This document shows, piece after piece, positions 1 to 11,904 of a stretch of 64,000 nt of DNA (positions within the stretch are counted from its first letter, which is position 1; each line of letters opens with the position of its first letter). The stretch is from contig NW_001799044.1 of assembly GCF_000165425.1 (NCBI RefSeq), forward strand, positions 54,352-118,351, in the 5' to 3' direction. Below the pieces are notes generated by a model. The model saw nothing but the letters and a program-made list of their open reading frames with translations. It had not been told where the DNA came from and made no database searches. Source of the DNA: Paramecium tetraurelia. Taxonomy: Eukaryota; Ciliophora; Oligohymenophorea; Peniculida; Parameciidae. The position numbers and the translations under genes were made by a program.

Positions 1-158
1 CTGATATACAAGACTTCCCAATTAGTATATTGATAATTAATTCCTAATCATTAGTAAAAAAAAATGGTAAGAAATATCTTCAAATTTGTATTATATATTT
101 CGAAATATTTAAAGATTCTCTAAAATTAATATTATAAATTATTAAACTAAAAATCAAA

Positions 159-690
159 ATGTTTGATTTTAATTTATTTGTTTATTAGGTTTTTATATTA
201 TTGATTTGCGTGAATAGCTAGTGTACAGGAATAACAAATCAACAAGAATGCAATACAAATGAGAAATGTGAATGGAATTATTGGAAACCCTCTTTATGTC
301 AGACCATGTGCAGTTCATTAACTAATTAATAAAGTTGTAATGAAGCAGGAGATTGTAAATGGCTTGCAGATTCATCTTCTTGCTTTATTAAAAAGTGCTA
401 AGAAGAAAACTCCGAGGCCACCTGCCATCTAATTGTAATTTGACTAATTAATTAAGGTTGCTTGCTATTGGTACAATGGGCAATGTTGGGATTCATCATG
501 CATTTAATTATAAGCTGAAGAAAGGGGAAAGTGCCCAGTGGCTTATTGCATATGGTAGGAAAAAAGAAAGCTGTGCTATGATAAGAAATGCTCAGATTAC
601 ACTAACGAATATGATTGCTAATAAATGTCATTTTGCTCTTGGTTTAAATACAAATGTATAGATAATGGTTAGAAGAAACTTGATTTTTGA
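159..690 (+). CDS. small secreted cysteine-rich protein
   Basis: Translates to 169 residues with the ciliate code. It begins MFDFNLFVYQVFILLICVNS, a good signal peptide, followed by about 20 cysteines in short spaced pairs such as C-x6-C and C-x4-C with Trp and Tyr between them. This resembles the cysteine-periodic repeats of Paramecium surface antigens but is far shorter than those proteins (family knowledge), so it may be a mini surface antigen, a secreted factor or a truncated copy. One 22-base intron at 435-456 is needed to join the two cysteine-rich frames; it starts GTA but ends AAG. The ATG at 159 is the first one in frame before the hydrophobic stretch and the stop is TGA at 688. Specific function unknown. 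Confidence 0.65.
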
Positions 691-1560
691 TAAAACTTTA
701 TAAAACCTTAAATTATGTCTTAGTATTATAGCGAAAGAAGAAATAAATGGCTCTAATTTTAGTTATATATGATTAAATCTTTGAAATATCTTTCAAACAA
801 TTATTTTTCTTGTAATTAAGATTATAAGTTATTTACATTACAATTATTTAGAAATAATAATAAAAAACTAAATATGAACTTTAAAACTAATCTTATTTCA
901 CATTTTTCAAAACACCTCTCATTTAAATAGAATTGAATTGCTTTAACAATAAATCAAATGTTGAATTTATTATTTTGGTATTTTTCAATGATCCGATTAC
1001 TTCAATTATAATTTATGCATTTAATATAAATAAATATTCCATACAGATTTTTAGATGAAAGATATATATGGTTTTATTAACTTATTAATAGAAAATTGTT
1101 AAAATAATTAATATAAATGACAAAAATCACTTAAACTCCTTGATTATTTGTATTTGCAACATAAAATTGTCATCACAATCCTTGGAGTCATTATTGAGTT
1201 GTTATTTGCATTAGATACAAAATTATCTTGCTTAAGATTTATGAGAATCTCAAATAATTAATAAATTAAAAGTAACAGAATTGAGCCAGTTTTAATTGAC
1301 TGAATTGAAGTAGTAAGAATTAGTTTAATAAGGCAAGTAAATCAAAATTGAATTACAATAAAATCAGAATTTATTGAAAACTCTTTACACCTAAAACTAG
1401 TATTTGTAGATTAGTATTTCTTATTATATATAGAGGTAAAATACTTAATTATGTAATTCATTCCATAATAAACGACAAATATAATAAATTTAAACTATCG
1501 TTTTAATGTTGACTTTTTCAATAGTAAAATCATTATTACTACAAGTATCATTTAGTAGAA
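691..1560. other. AT-rich intergenic stretch
   Basis: I see no reading frame here with protein-like composition on either strand. The sequence is mostly A/T homopolymer runs and short direct repeats. Confidence 0.5.
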
Positions 1561-2000
1561 TCAAATCATTTTAATTCTTTGATGCTTTCGGGTATATTAA
1601 ATTATTAAAAGGTGAATATTTAGGAGGGATGTGAAGATTAGGGTAGGAAATTTCAATTAAATAATTTTGAAAAAGCTCTAAATTACTTTAATAAAGCTAT
1701 TGATATAAACCCAAATGTCTCTTGTAATTCCTATCTCAAAAGTTTAATAAATAAATAATTATAGATAATTTGGATATTTAAATTACAAAAATATTTCGGA
1801 AGCCTTGATAGGATAGAGAAAGGTCTTCAATTAAAATCTAATATAACCTATATTTAAATATTAAGAGTAGGAATATTTTAATTAATTAGATGTAATCCTA
1901 ATGGCCCTAATATTTGACTTTTACTTATTAAAACTAAACAGAATCCCAGAGGTAAGATATTAAACCAATAAAATAAATGAATTAACAATCACCATATTAA
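1560..2000 (+). pseudogene. relic of a TPR-repeat gene
   Basis: At about 1630-1730 one frame reads FQLNNFEKALNYFNKAIDIN, a typical tetratricopeptide repeat of the kind very common in Paramecium. The same frame continues to TGA at 1915-1917 but loses the repeat consensus, while another frame at about 1880-1970 contains a second repeat-like piece (QLDVILMALIFDFYLLKLN). No plausible start codon or set of short introns joins the parts. I therefore read it as a decayed fragment of a TPR protein gene; an unresolved multi-intron gene is the alternative. Confidence 0.4.
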
Positions 2001-2186
2001 ATTGATTATATCTATAATATGAAGTTATATTGAACTAAACTTTAGCTAATATCATTTATTCTTTCTTTTTCAAGTTATATTTTGCGTTAAGCAAGTTTGT
2101 ATCTTTAAAATTAATTTAATTTTGAATTGAGAAAATAATATGATAAAGTAATATGATAATATATACAATTAAAATATCAACATAAT

Positions 2187-5063
2187 TCAGTAATTATATC
2201 CTTTGAATTGTAATAATGTTTCTAACACTACTTTCAATTCAATTGGATTAACAGGTTTTGGAAGAAATGTATTGATTCCCAATTTAGAACCTTTAATATA
2301 ATTTTCTTAAGTATCATAAGCAGAGCAAATAACTATTGTAGATTAGTTTTATGTCAGTTTTAGAATCTAGATAAATTGAATAAGTTTACTTGTTTGCTTG
2401 CTTAAAATCCATCCATCCCAGGCATTTCAATATCCATAAAAATTACTTGGTATGTTTAACAATGCTGCTGTAATTTTTGTTTAACTTTTTCGATTGCTTG
2501 AAATCCATCAAAAACTGAATCAGCTTCAAGATTATAATGCTTAAGCATCATTTTTAAAGCAATTTAATTAAATGGTATATCATCTACAACTAAAACGTGA
2601 GAGCACTTTTAGCAAATTAATTTTTATTTTTAAACATTAGGTTATTCTTAATCCAATTCTTAAAAATCTTTACAAGACGAAATAAATTTATGAGGAAAAT
2701 ATTCATGACTAACAGGCAAGAGGATTTCTTTTTGGATTTCAAAATCATTCAATCCGGAAGTAGCTTTATAAGTTTCTGAATTTTATTCTAAATTATCTTG
2801 ATCATCTTAAATTTAAGAAAAAGTGTTATTTATTTTATTCTACATTTTATCGTTATTCTTTATTTTATTGAATGTATAAAATATTTCGGATTAATTAAAC
2901 CTTCCTGTTTATTGAGTAAATAAGTTCGAGGACTATTGATACGAATTTTATATAATTTGTAAATTTTCAACTTGAAACGAAACTGAAGTTCCTTAATGTT
3001 TTAAAGAATTAATAACTAATTTATTATCTTGGGCCTAAGTTAAACCTTGCACAAGTTTTGCTACAATGCTCAATCCTAAGCCTTTTTTCTTAATTTCAGC
3101 ATTTTATTTTAAAATAGCACCAAATTCGCTGGTATCATATAAACTACTTCGAATTAAATTCAATTGGTCTTCAGCAATACCTATCCCATTATCTTTAACT
3201 TCAATATTTATGCAAAAATATTCTTTTTCTGTAATGTTTAAATGAATGCAACCTCCTTCTTTCGTAAATTTAATTGAGTTATTTAATAAATTAATTAATA
3301 TCTATAATATTCTCTACTTGTCATTACGCATCATTATATCTTTTAAACTCTTTGAAATTAGAATCTTAAATTTAATTTTTTTTAATTTCATTTAACATTT
3401 ATACAATTCTTCTATTTCGTTTATAATCAAATTAAATGGGAATTATGTAATGTGATATGAAAATTGATATGATTATATGGCAGCATAATCTAAAATGTCG
3501 TTGATTTGATGAATCAATAATTGTATCGAATTCTAAGCTATTCCAAGACAAGTCTTAAAATCTTCTTCGCTCTAAAATTGCTAGATTAGATTTAACATGT
3601 TCTAACAACTATTCAAAGGAGTTCTCAATTCATGAGAAAATGATTTGATAAGACTATGATGAATAATTTACTCATCTCTTATCTATTAGAATTTATGTTT
3701 ATGAGTAATATTTTTAATTATTATGAGAAGTACAGGATTATCAAAGTCAGTTGTTGGTTGAAAAACAACTTTACTGCTACTTTGAATTTATGATTGAGAT
3801 TAAAAGTATTCTTATTATTGAACTGTCATCGAAGTTGGGATAATTATTAATTTCAAGCTTTTTTTAAGAATTAGAAATATTAAATCCTGGTTTGATAAAC
3901 CATTCATAAATAAACACCTACGACATAAAACTTAAATAATTGTCTCCGTAGCTTGAGCCTAGAACGTTCGAATATTTTTATGGCTATATCATAATATCCA
4001 ATACATCAACTGCAATGTTTCTATTTGATAAAATACTTATTATTTATTTTAAAATATGATAATGTATTTATTTTTGGTGTTGCTTTGCTTGAAAACTACT
4101 CAAATCATCTATTTAATAATGTTGCATTTTCGCATTATTCACACAAGTCTTTATTTTTTCTAATACTTTTTCTGCTCCTTAACACTCTAACAGTTTTTCA
4201 CATTTATTGTTCATATAACTAACTTATTAGGAGGAATTTAAAATCAAAATTCCTTAAGGAAAAATGTTAAGCAAGTTTTAATAAAATGAACACATGGACT
4301 AGTCTGATTTTTCGAAACTTTTATTTAACTTCTGACAATTAGTCAAGTTAGAATATTGAATCAATTTTATCTCACTAGGAAGATCTCGTAAAAATATACT
4401 CATGTTGTGTTAAGGGGTAAGGTTGAGTGATACCTTACTTTACGATTGTATTTAAGGAAATATCTATTCATTTTACGGCAGAGGAGTAGCTTCTCTTTCC
4501 TCTTTAATTGCCAATTGATATTTAGGAAGTTTTTCTTAAAAATTATTCTTAAATGAATTATAAAGCTCAGTCGTGTATTTTATGAATAATAAACCTAATA
4601 TTATCAAGCTTTCCAGCTGATAGATTTTAAAATCAATAATTACTGTACATAGCACTCTAATGATTAGATAAAATGCAATCCCCAATCTGCAAATCAAACT
4701 TTATTTACACATTGCTATTTTCAAGTACTCAATATAAGTAAAAATGATCAATAAGCAATTAGAGAGCGATTATAAATTGTGATTCATTTCCATATGTAAA
4801 AAGGATTCAAAATATATTACATAATATAACAAGGATACTATATGAATAACAAAATTAAGCCCATATTCTTTTGAAATTAAAATTTGCTACGAGCACCTCA
4901 AAAAAACACAAGACAATTGCAGTATTAATACTAAATAATTGATTGGCTATTTTAACCATATAGTGTTAGAAGCCCACCATATGCCTTAGACGAAATTTGC
5001 AATAAAAATCGAGTTAAGCCATAACATTTCCAAGAATTTTCTAACATTAATTTACGGGTTCAT
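2187..5063 (-). CDS. membrane-bound hybrid histidine kinase
   Basis: About 940 residues. The N-terminal part (start ATG at 5061-5063) has about six hydrophobic segments, for example GLLFIKYTTEL and VIHIVSLLYYVIYF. A cytoplasmic region follows, then a HisKA domain with the phospho-acceptor box SFSHELRTPLN near 3640, an ATPase domain with the N-box ILINLLNNSIKF and G-box DNGIGI (about 3180-3300), and a C-terminal receiver domain with VVDD, the phosphorylated Asp in MDIEMPGMDG, and the lysine in FLPKPVN. Such proteins sense a stimulus, autophosphorylate on His and pass the phosphate to their own receiver Asp. A TAG-ending intron lies at 2367-2389 inside the receiver. One more intron is needed between the linker and HisKA near 3850-3920; its boundaries are uncertain (a GTG...CAG candidate keeps the frame). 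The ligand is unknown. Confidence 0.85.
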
Positions 5064-5510
5064 ATTGCTGTATTAAATTAAATTAAATAATATGCATAAA
5101 ACACAAGTACATTACATTCTAATTCTTAAATAATTCAAAACCATGTACTATTTTTGACATTTTTCTTTCATTCTCCAATTTCTTAGCAGATTTTCAACTA
5201 TAAAAATTTTATTCAGGAAAAAACAAAATTAGAGTCGAAAATAGAAACTACGATAGTGTCAATACTTATCAAATCTTTAGAAGCAAAAACCATCTAAATT
5301 AGAAAATCTTGTTTAAAGTATCAATATTCTGTTGATTTCTTTTCTAGAAATGCCTTTCCGACAAAGATGAAATATATAATTACATATGTAAATTAATTTA
5401 AATACTAGGTATATAAATTTAAAAATAAAATGTCAATATTTTTATAATTGTATTGACTTTTCTATGTTTGCTAATCATCATCTAATTATGAAAATCAATT
5501 AATCTCTCCA
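5064..5510. other. intergenic, with a short protein-like fragment
   Basis: Upstream of the histidine kinase. A plus-strand frame at about 5205-5330 reads like protein (for example NYDSVNTYQIFRSKNHLNQK) but has no start and stops at TGA after about 40 codons. It may be an exon of the weak gene model beginning at 5511 or a relic. Confidence 0.3.
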
Positions 5511-6056
5511 ATGAAATTCTCCTTAAGATATATTTAAGCCATAATATTATTTCATATTATAAAAAATAAAAAAGATGATTTTAAAGACTACTCAAATAAC
5601 GCTAACATGATTTCTAATTATAAAATGAAGGAAAATTATAGCTAATACTAAAAAAGTCGTGAAAATATTTTACAAGAACCTATTTATAAAAACGAGAATC
5701 AATCGAGGAACAATAATATTTTATAAAGAATTAGATTTATTTTGACCATCTATATGATAGTTAAAGTAACTTTATCTTTCATTTCATAATTCATATATAT
5801 TTAGAAAATTGTTTTTAATTAATAACAGTAATATTTTATAAATATAATTAATCATTATATGATAAAAATTATTTTATAAATTTTTTTGATTAGAATAATT
5901 ATGATATAATTATCAATTTATTTTTGTTTAATTTTAAACTAATAATTAGAATATGCTTATCGATTCTAAATTTTTGAATATCATTTATACATTGAGTAAT
6001 AACCATAAGATGATTTTATAAATAATAATAATCTTATTTTAGGTGTTAAAATTTGA
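5511..6056 (+). CDS. hypothetical protein, weak model
   Basis: One open frame of 181 codons from ATG 5511 to TGA 6054. The first 100 residues have a protein-like composition (for example KDYSNNANMISNYKMKENY, then a hydrophobic stretch around RIRFILTIYMIV). The last 80 residues are dominated by Ile, Asn and Tyr, as expected from non-coding AT-rich DNA. With only one stop codon in use, open frames of this length arise by chance in such DNA, so only the first half is believable. I do not recognise the family. Confidence 0.25.
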
Positions 6057-6195
6057 TTAGAAAAATTTACCCCGATTGTTCTAACCTTTAAACAATTTAA
6101 TTACTGTTTATAATATTATTAATTAATCACATTTAACAAACAATTTATTAATATGAATTATAAAATCTGATAGTATATTATTTCATGATATAAAT

Positions 6196-9100
6196 TCAAG
6201 TTTTTCTTTGTTAGAATAGTTTAATATTTTTATGTTCTATTGGATCTTCATTAATATTTCCTTCAATTTATTTAATCGGCATGTATTCACTATCTAAATT
6301 TAAATCTGATTAAGATTTTTGCTTTTGAGCAACTTGAATCTTTTTCATTTATTTTTGTTCTTTTTCTTATTCTTCCAAAGTTTCAAAGTTCATCTTAAGC
6401 TATTTCTCCTCTCTAACTTTATCCTTCCCTTTGAAATTTGCAATTCTCATTCTTTCCTCTGTTTTTGTTTCAACAAATTTAGTTATTCCCTTCTTTTATT
6501 TAATTTGTAATTGCTATTAATCTGATTCAATTCCTATTTTTTCTCTTCTTCTCTAATCTAAAAATTGCCTAATAAAATATATTGCTAAAATAATCAACAA
6601 TAAAGCTGTGGTTGATCCTGTAAATAGTAGGCCATATATATAATTTGAAGTAAACAATATCAAGATGGCACCAATGTAAACCTAAATTTAATAGAAAATT
6701 TTACAGAGAAAACTATAATGAACAGAAATAGTTCAATAATATTGAACCAATCAATAAGGCACGGTTTCATCCTCAAATAAAAGATAATAATGAAAAGCAT
6801 AATGCAGGAAGCAAAAATTAATTAAAATATAAAGGAGTTAGAGTCAAAATTGGCAAACAACGAGCTTAATCCGAGTATTAATAGTTTGCATTAAACGTAA
6901 ACAACTAAGTAAGTGGATCTGTACTTTAAATCTAATGAATGGTCATTAAACTAAAAGATAGGTTGCATATAGGTAGTTAATGGATAATAGATGCTTACTC
7001 CTAAAAATGCTAGTCCCATATAGATATAATGTTATTCACTTAAACATTCCACAGAATGGTCTCTCACTAAGACATAAGAAACTGAGCCAACAATATCATA
7101 GTCACAAACAAAAGCATCAATAAACGATTTCATTATTCTAAGGAATAATCCATTTAAGATTTATATTGCTTTTGTCAAATACCATTATGGATGAGTATAA
7201 CTGGCTGGTAACCCATTCAAAGTATTTTGGCCAAATGTATTTTATTTTACATGATGAACAGCTATCCTTCCTAAAATTCCATACAACACAGAAGCAAAAA
7301 GGGATGCATAAAAGTAAAACGCATATGAATCATAAAATGCAGCTCCATCAACAACATCTTGCCCTTACACTGATGAAGCAGAATCATTACCAAACCAAGA
7401 GACATTACTGTTAAAGGTTAAAGCTGCTAAACCATATACATCATAAAATCTTGTAGAAATAGCAATGATGTTACTTAATGTAGGTCTGAACTATTTTACA
7501 ACTAACTTTTTTTTTTATTACTCTTCGTAAATATTGATTTATCTGAAGAGTTCTTCAATACCACCTTTTGCAACTTGTTTCCAGTCTCTCATCTCTAGTC
7601 TAGCTTCATTTACTCTTTAAGCCCAACCTTTTCTAACAGGCTTTTTCTTCTAATCCTCAAAGCCTCCTAAAATAGTTTTCCAGCACGCTCCTAATATTTA
7701 ACAAAACACTAAGTTCAGGCATCTAAGAAAACTATAACAACACTTTTTGCAACAAGATAATTTGTTATCATATTTATGTTCTACCTCCTAAACTTTCTCT
7801 GCATATTCAAAGTTAAGTTGTTTTCTTGATTTCTTTGGGAATTTAATACTGTTAGCCCTTTTAATCTGATTATTTTGAGAGTTTTATCCGTCATTAATTT
7901 GAAGTAACAACATGCTTTATTCATCCTACATTTCTTACTTAGTTTGTTTTCTTCCATCAAAGTTTTCTTAACAAAAAGGGTATAATTTTGGGTCAAGTAC
8001 ATTATTGAGAAGCAATCTATTGGTTTCTTTTAAATTACTATAGAGTGATTTTATAGATTTAATTAAACCTGGATAAATATTACTTAATGTTAATTGCTTT
8101 AGTTATTAATATTTATCAACAGAGTTGTTTGGCAAGGCAGATTTGAGCAAATTTGCAAAATCTAATTCACTTAAACTATAAGTTTAATTTAACCATATTT
8201 ATTTAGCATGAGTTGTATATTCTATGATTCCAAAATTTAAGTCTGTTAATCTACAAAATTCCTTGAAATCATTATAACAAATTGAGGGAGGAAGTCCTTC
8301 TTCTTAATTACTAAACTCCATAAAAACCTCATGCATAAATTATGGAAATAAATTATTATCCTGTTGTAGTGATTAATAATAATCAGTTGATGTTATTTTA
8401 CTTATTGCTTTATTTGATATATCTTTTCTTTCCAAATTTCTAAATTTTTCTGTTTTTGAGGATACTAATTACTCAACATCAATATGTTATTTTTTTTAAG
8501 CTAAAATTTGAGCAGTTGGTTCTAATTCAAAGTTTAGGAGTAATCCTGTCTTTTCATTATCATCCATCAACTTGTAGACGCTTGAAAATTCTGGAATTAA
8601 TTATTCCATCATTTAGCCTTATTCTTCATCCATTTTATAGATGTCTCTTAGTAAAATAATTTCATTTTCCTTATCTTTTTCTAATTATTCTATTTCTTCT
8701 AATCCACATTTACATTGAATACATTCCCAAAACATCATTAAACATTAATTTTGTTTTTTTTCTTTTTCTTCAATCTTTTTCTATTCTATTGCCTTTGTAA
8801 ATTTGTCATAATTAAGTTTTGAAACTAACTATTTATTGCATTCCAAATCTTCTCCTAAATATTCTATAGGACCAACAGGTTTGAATTCTTCGATTAAATC
8901 TTTAACTAATATTTGTTTAATTTCTTATTTTTGATTGATTTCCTTATTATTTTTATCTTGAAGCCCAGGTTTCTGTTATTTCTTGACTCTCCTTTCCACA
9001 ACATTACCAATAATCAAATATCTCATATAGATTAAAGAACATACTGCCATATCACTATAAACATGCTCTTTATAGAAATAAGCTATCAATCCTTCGACAA

Positions 9101-11831
9101 CAAATCGTTTTTTCCTCTCAAATTCTTCTTTATTAAGTAAAATAGAGAAAAAGAGAGAAGTACCAGTCACACCAAAAATGCAGATAAATAAACCACTTGC
9201 AACTGCGATTTAGGCAAAGGTTTGAAAGTTCTCTGAAGTGTTAACAAATTCAATTGATAGCATAGGCACAATGACGCCAAATGGAAAAATAACACAACAC
9301 CATAACAATGAGCTTACAAAGGAAGAGAAAAAGTTTTCATATGCTTCTGATTGATTCTTAATATATGTTAAGACTTTATATAGTAGGAATATTAATGGTA
9401 ACCCAAAAGCCAAAGCCATAAAGAAGGTTGAGAATATTTCATTTGATATTATTGCACCAAATGGTATAAAGACCACAATCGGACATATCAAACCAGTTAG
9501 CACAGTATAATTCTATATTTTGAGGGCTTTCATTTTTTTTTCATTTTCAATTTATTCGATTTTTTCCATGTCTAGATTTGTAATTTCAAAATCATTTTTA
9601 ATTTACAATGATCTGCCCGATAAGGCTAAATTTGTTAAGAAGAATAAAATGGGATGCATTACTAATAAACTGAAAATAGTTCCAATTTCTACATCTGTTG
9701 GTTGATATTCTTTATCAAATTCTTAGGAGAACCAAAAGAATTCTCCTAAGAAAAATATTGATAAAAGAAAGAATGCTGCATTAATCCATAATCCATAAGG
9801 AGTTAAATTGTAATAGGCATATTCTCCGAAGTTGGGGAAGTCATCTTCGGAGATTTATTTGACTCTCCAGACAGCTGATATGGATAATTTGATAAAATAA
9901 GCAAAAATCACAATCAAGATGATGGCTCCTATTCCTACTAACACATAACTAGTATATAATAAGGATCCATCATCAGATTCGTAATAAAGTGGAATCAGTA
10001 CTCCTAAGGGAAAGGCCAAAAAGAAACATAAGAATCCTAATGAATACATTTGTAATTTTCGCTTTTCAATACCAATCATGCTAATAGTCAGCCAAATAGT
10101 AAATAAAAATAATGGTCCATAATATATAGCATCTCCTATAGATAGAACCATGTCCTAAGTAGTAGATTGTGAATCCAAATAAAAGTACAATTTCAAAAAC
10201 GAAAATATGATTGGAGCTCCTAAAAATAATGGGATGTATAACAGTGTTTTTGATAAATCTCTGTTGGTGATTGAAATAAAAACACCTAAAAATAAATAAA
10301 TGGGAACAATAGTAACTTCAAAAGCTAAGGTCATAATTTCACTATAGTTGGAATACTAGTTTTAAAGTATTGATGATAGTTTTAAAAATAGCCAAATCTC
10401 AACAATGAAATAAAATATTCCAATCATATATGATATTATTCTAACCTTGTTCCTTTATATCCAACTTAAAGTTTATTACTGCGTTGTTTGTGATCGAATG
10501 TATTGTTTTTCAAGCATGTTCTTTAGTCTATCAATTGCTGTCTATATTACATCCTCTGGCCAATCAAACAATCTGGCCTTAATAATAAACCATGAAAAGA
10601 CCAATATTAAAAGCAATGGAATATAAAGTGTAGAGAGAACATAAGTTATCAAATCTGAAAATACTAGTTAAGATGTAACGATAACATATTCTAACACGTA
10701 GTATCCAACTAAGAACACACAGAATAGACACCAAAAGTTAACTACCATTGCTGCAAAGAACTCTTTCATAAAGCTTTTCAACCAAATATACAATTATGAA
10801 ACTATTAATCCATTCAGCACAATTAACACAATGAATGCTAGTATAAAAATCATAGAAAAATCGTAGTTGGCTGATGAATTCAAATTCAGTAACTAAATTC
10901 ATTAATAAATCATACGTTTAGATAATTATTACTAAGGAACCAAATTGGCAGTAGCACCCCTAAAAATGTAATTATAAACACTATCCAAGTTTGCTTAATC
11001 ATTATTATTCTACAACTTAAATATATTATTACACTAATGTATATATTGTAAATAATGCTCCTAATCCTGCTAGATTATACACAATACTCTATTTATTAGC
11101 ATTTGCTTGTACCTCGGAGGAATTTTGTAAATCCTGAAATAGATTATAAAAATTACTAAAGTTTGGATTATGTACACCACATAGATAATCAAATAGAAAA
11201 ACCAAATTAACACATGATAGTGGGTTATCTCAAAACCTCCATCAAAAAATCTGCATTTAGCAGAAAACCACTACTCTAGCTAATTATTAATGGTTATTAT
11301 TTTATTGATCCAAATAAATTTAGGATTGCTTTCTCTTTCCTCTACAAGCTAGAATAAATCTTATATATAAGGATGATCAGGTCCTACATATGAATATTCC
11401 TTCCCCCCTATTGTAAATTTTTTTGTTATTTTTGGTATTGGCTAAAAAGTGCTTGAATATATTATCGAAATGTACTTTGATCTAGCTAAGGAAGGTTTTG
11501 AAGAAATGTCATCTCGTAAATTTTAATCCTCATTTTATTATATAGGATTGGGTGATTACATTAATAGTAAAAAATGGGAGTAATTAATATTAATAAATAA
11601 TCACAATCTTTTATTATAAATCACAGAGCTAATTCCTAATAGTATATATCACCTAGATTGAGTTCTTTTAATCAAATCTTTGATCTCTCTTCTCTCTTAA
11701 ATTGTACTCCTAAAAGTAGATTTATATTTCTTACTATTAATAATACAGATTTTATCTTGTAAACTAATAGGAAGTGTTCCTAAAACATGTTTACACTAAA
11801 CATGGCAGTGAAGATTGCGAATTAACGGCAT
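6196..11831 (-). CDS. giant polytopic membrane protein
   Basis: A minus-strand frame runs almost uninterrupted for about 1,800 residues with short introns (clear ones near 10896-10918 and at 6682-6704). It has roughly 17-20 predicted membrane segments in an N-terminal block (about 11250-9000) and a C-terminal block (about 7400-6550), separated by a charged cytoplasmic region of about 450 residues and followed by a charged tail. A loop motif recurs in the first block: FLGVLLP near 10965, FPLGVLIP near 10000, FIPFGAII near 9465 and FPFGVIVP near 9290. The cytoplasmic part carries clusters ECIQCKC (about 8725) and SCCKKCCYSFLRC (about 7730) that could be palmitoylated (inference). The start at 11829-11831 and the first exons are uncertain. 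I cannot place the family; a channel, transporter or scaffold is possible. Confidence 0.7.
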
Positions 11832-11904
11832 ACTGTAAAGAGTTTGGTTATAGATTTTGGCATTCTATAATATTTAATATTATTTGGATTAAAATAATTC
11901 ATCA

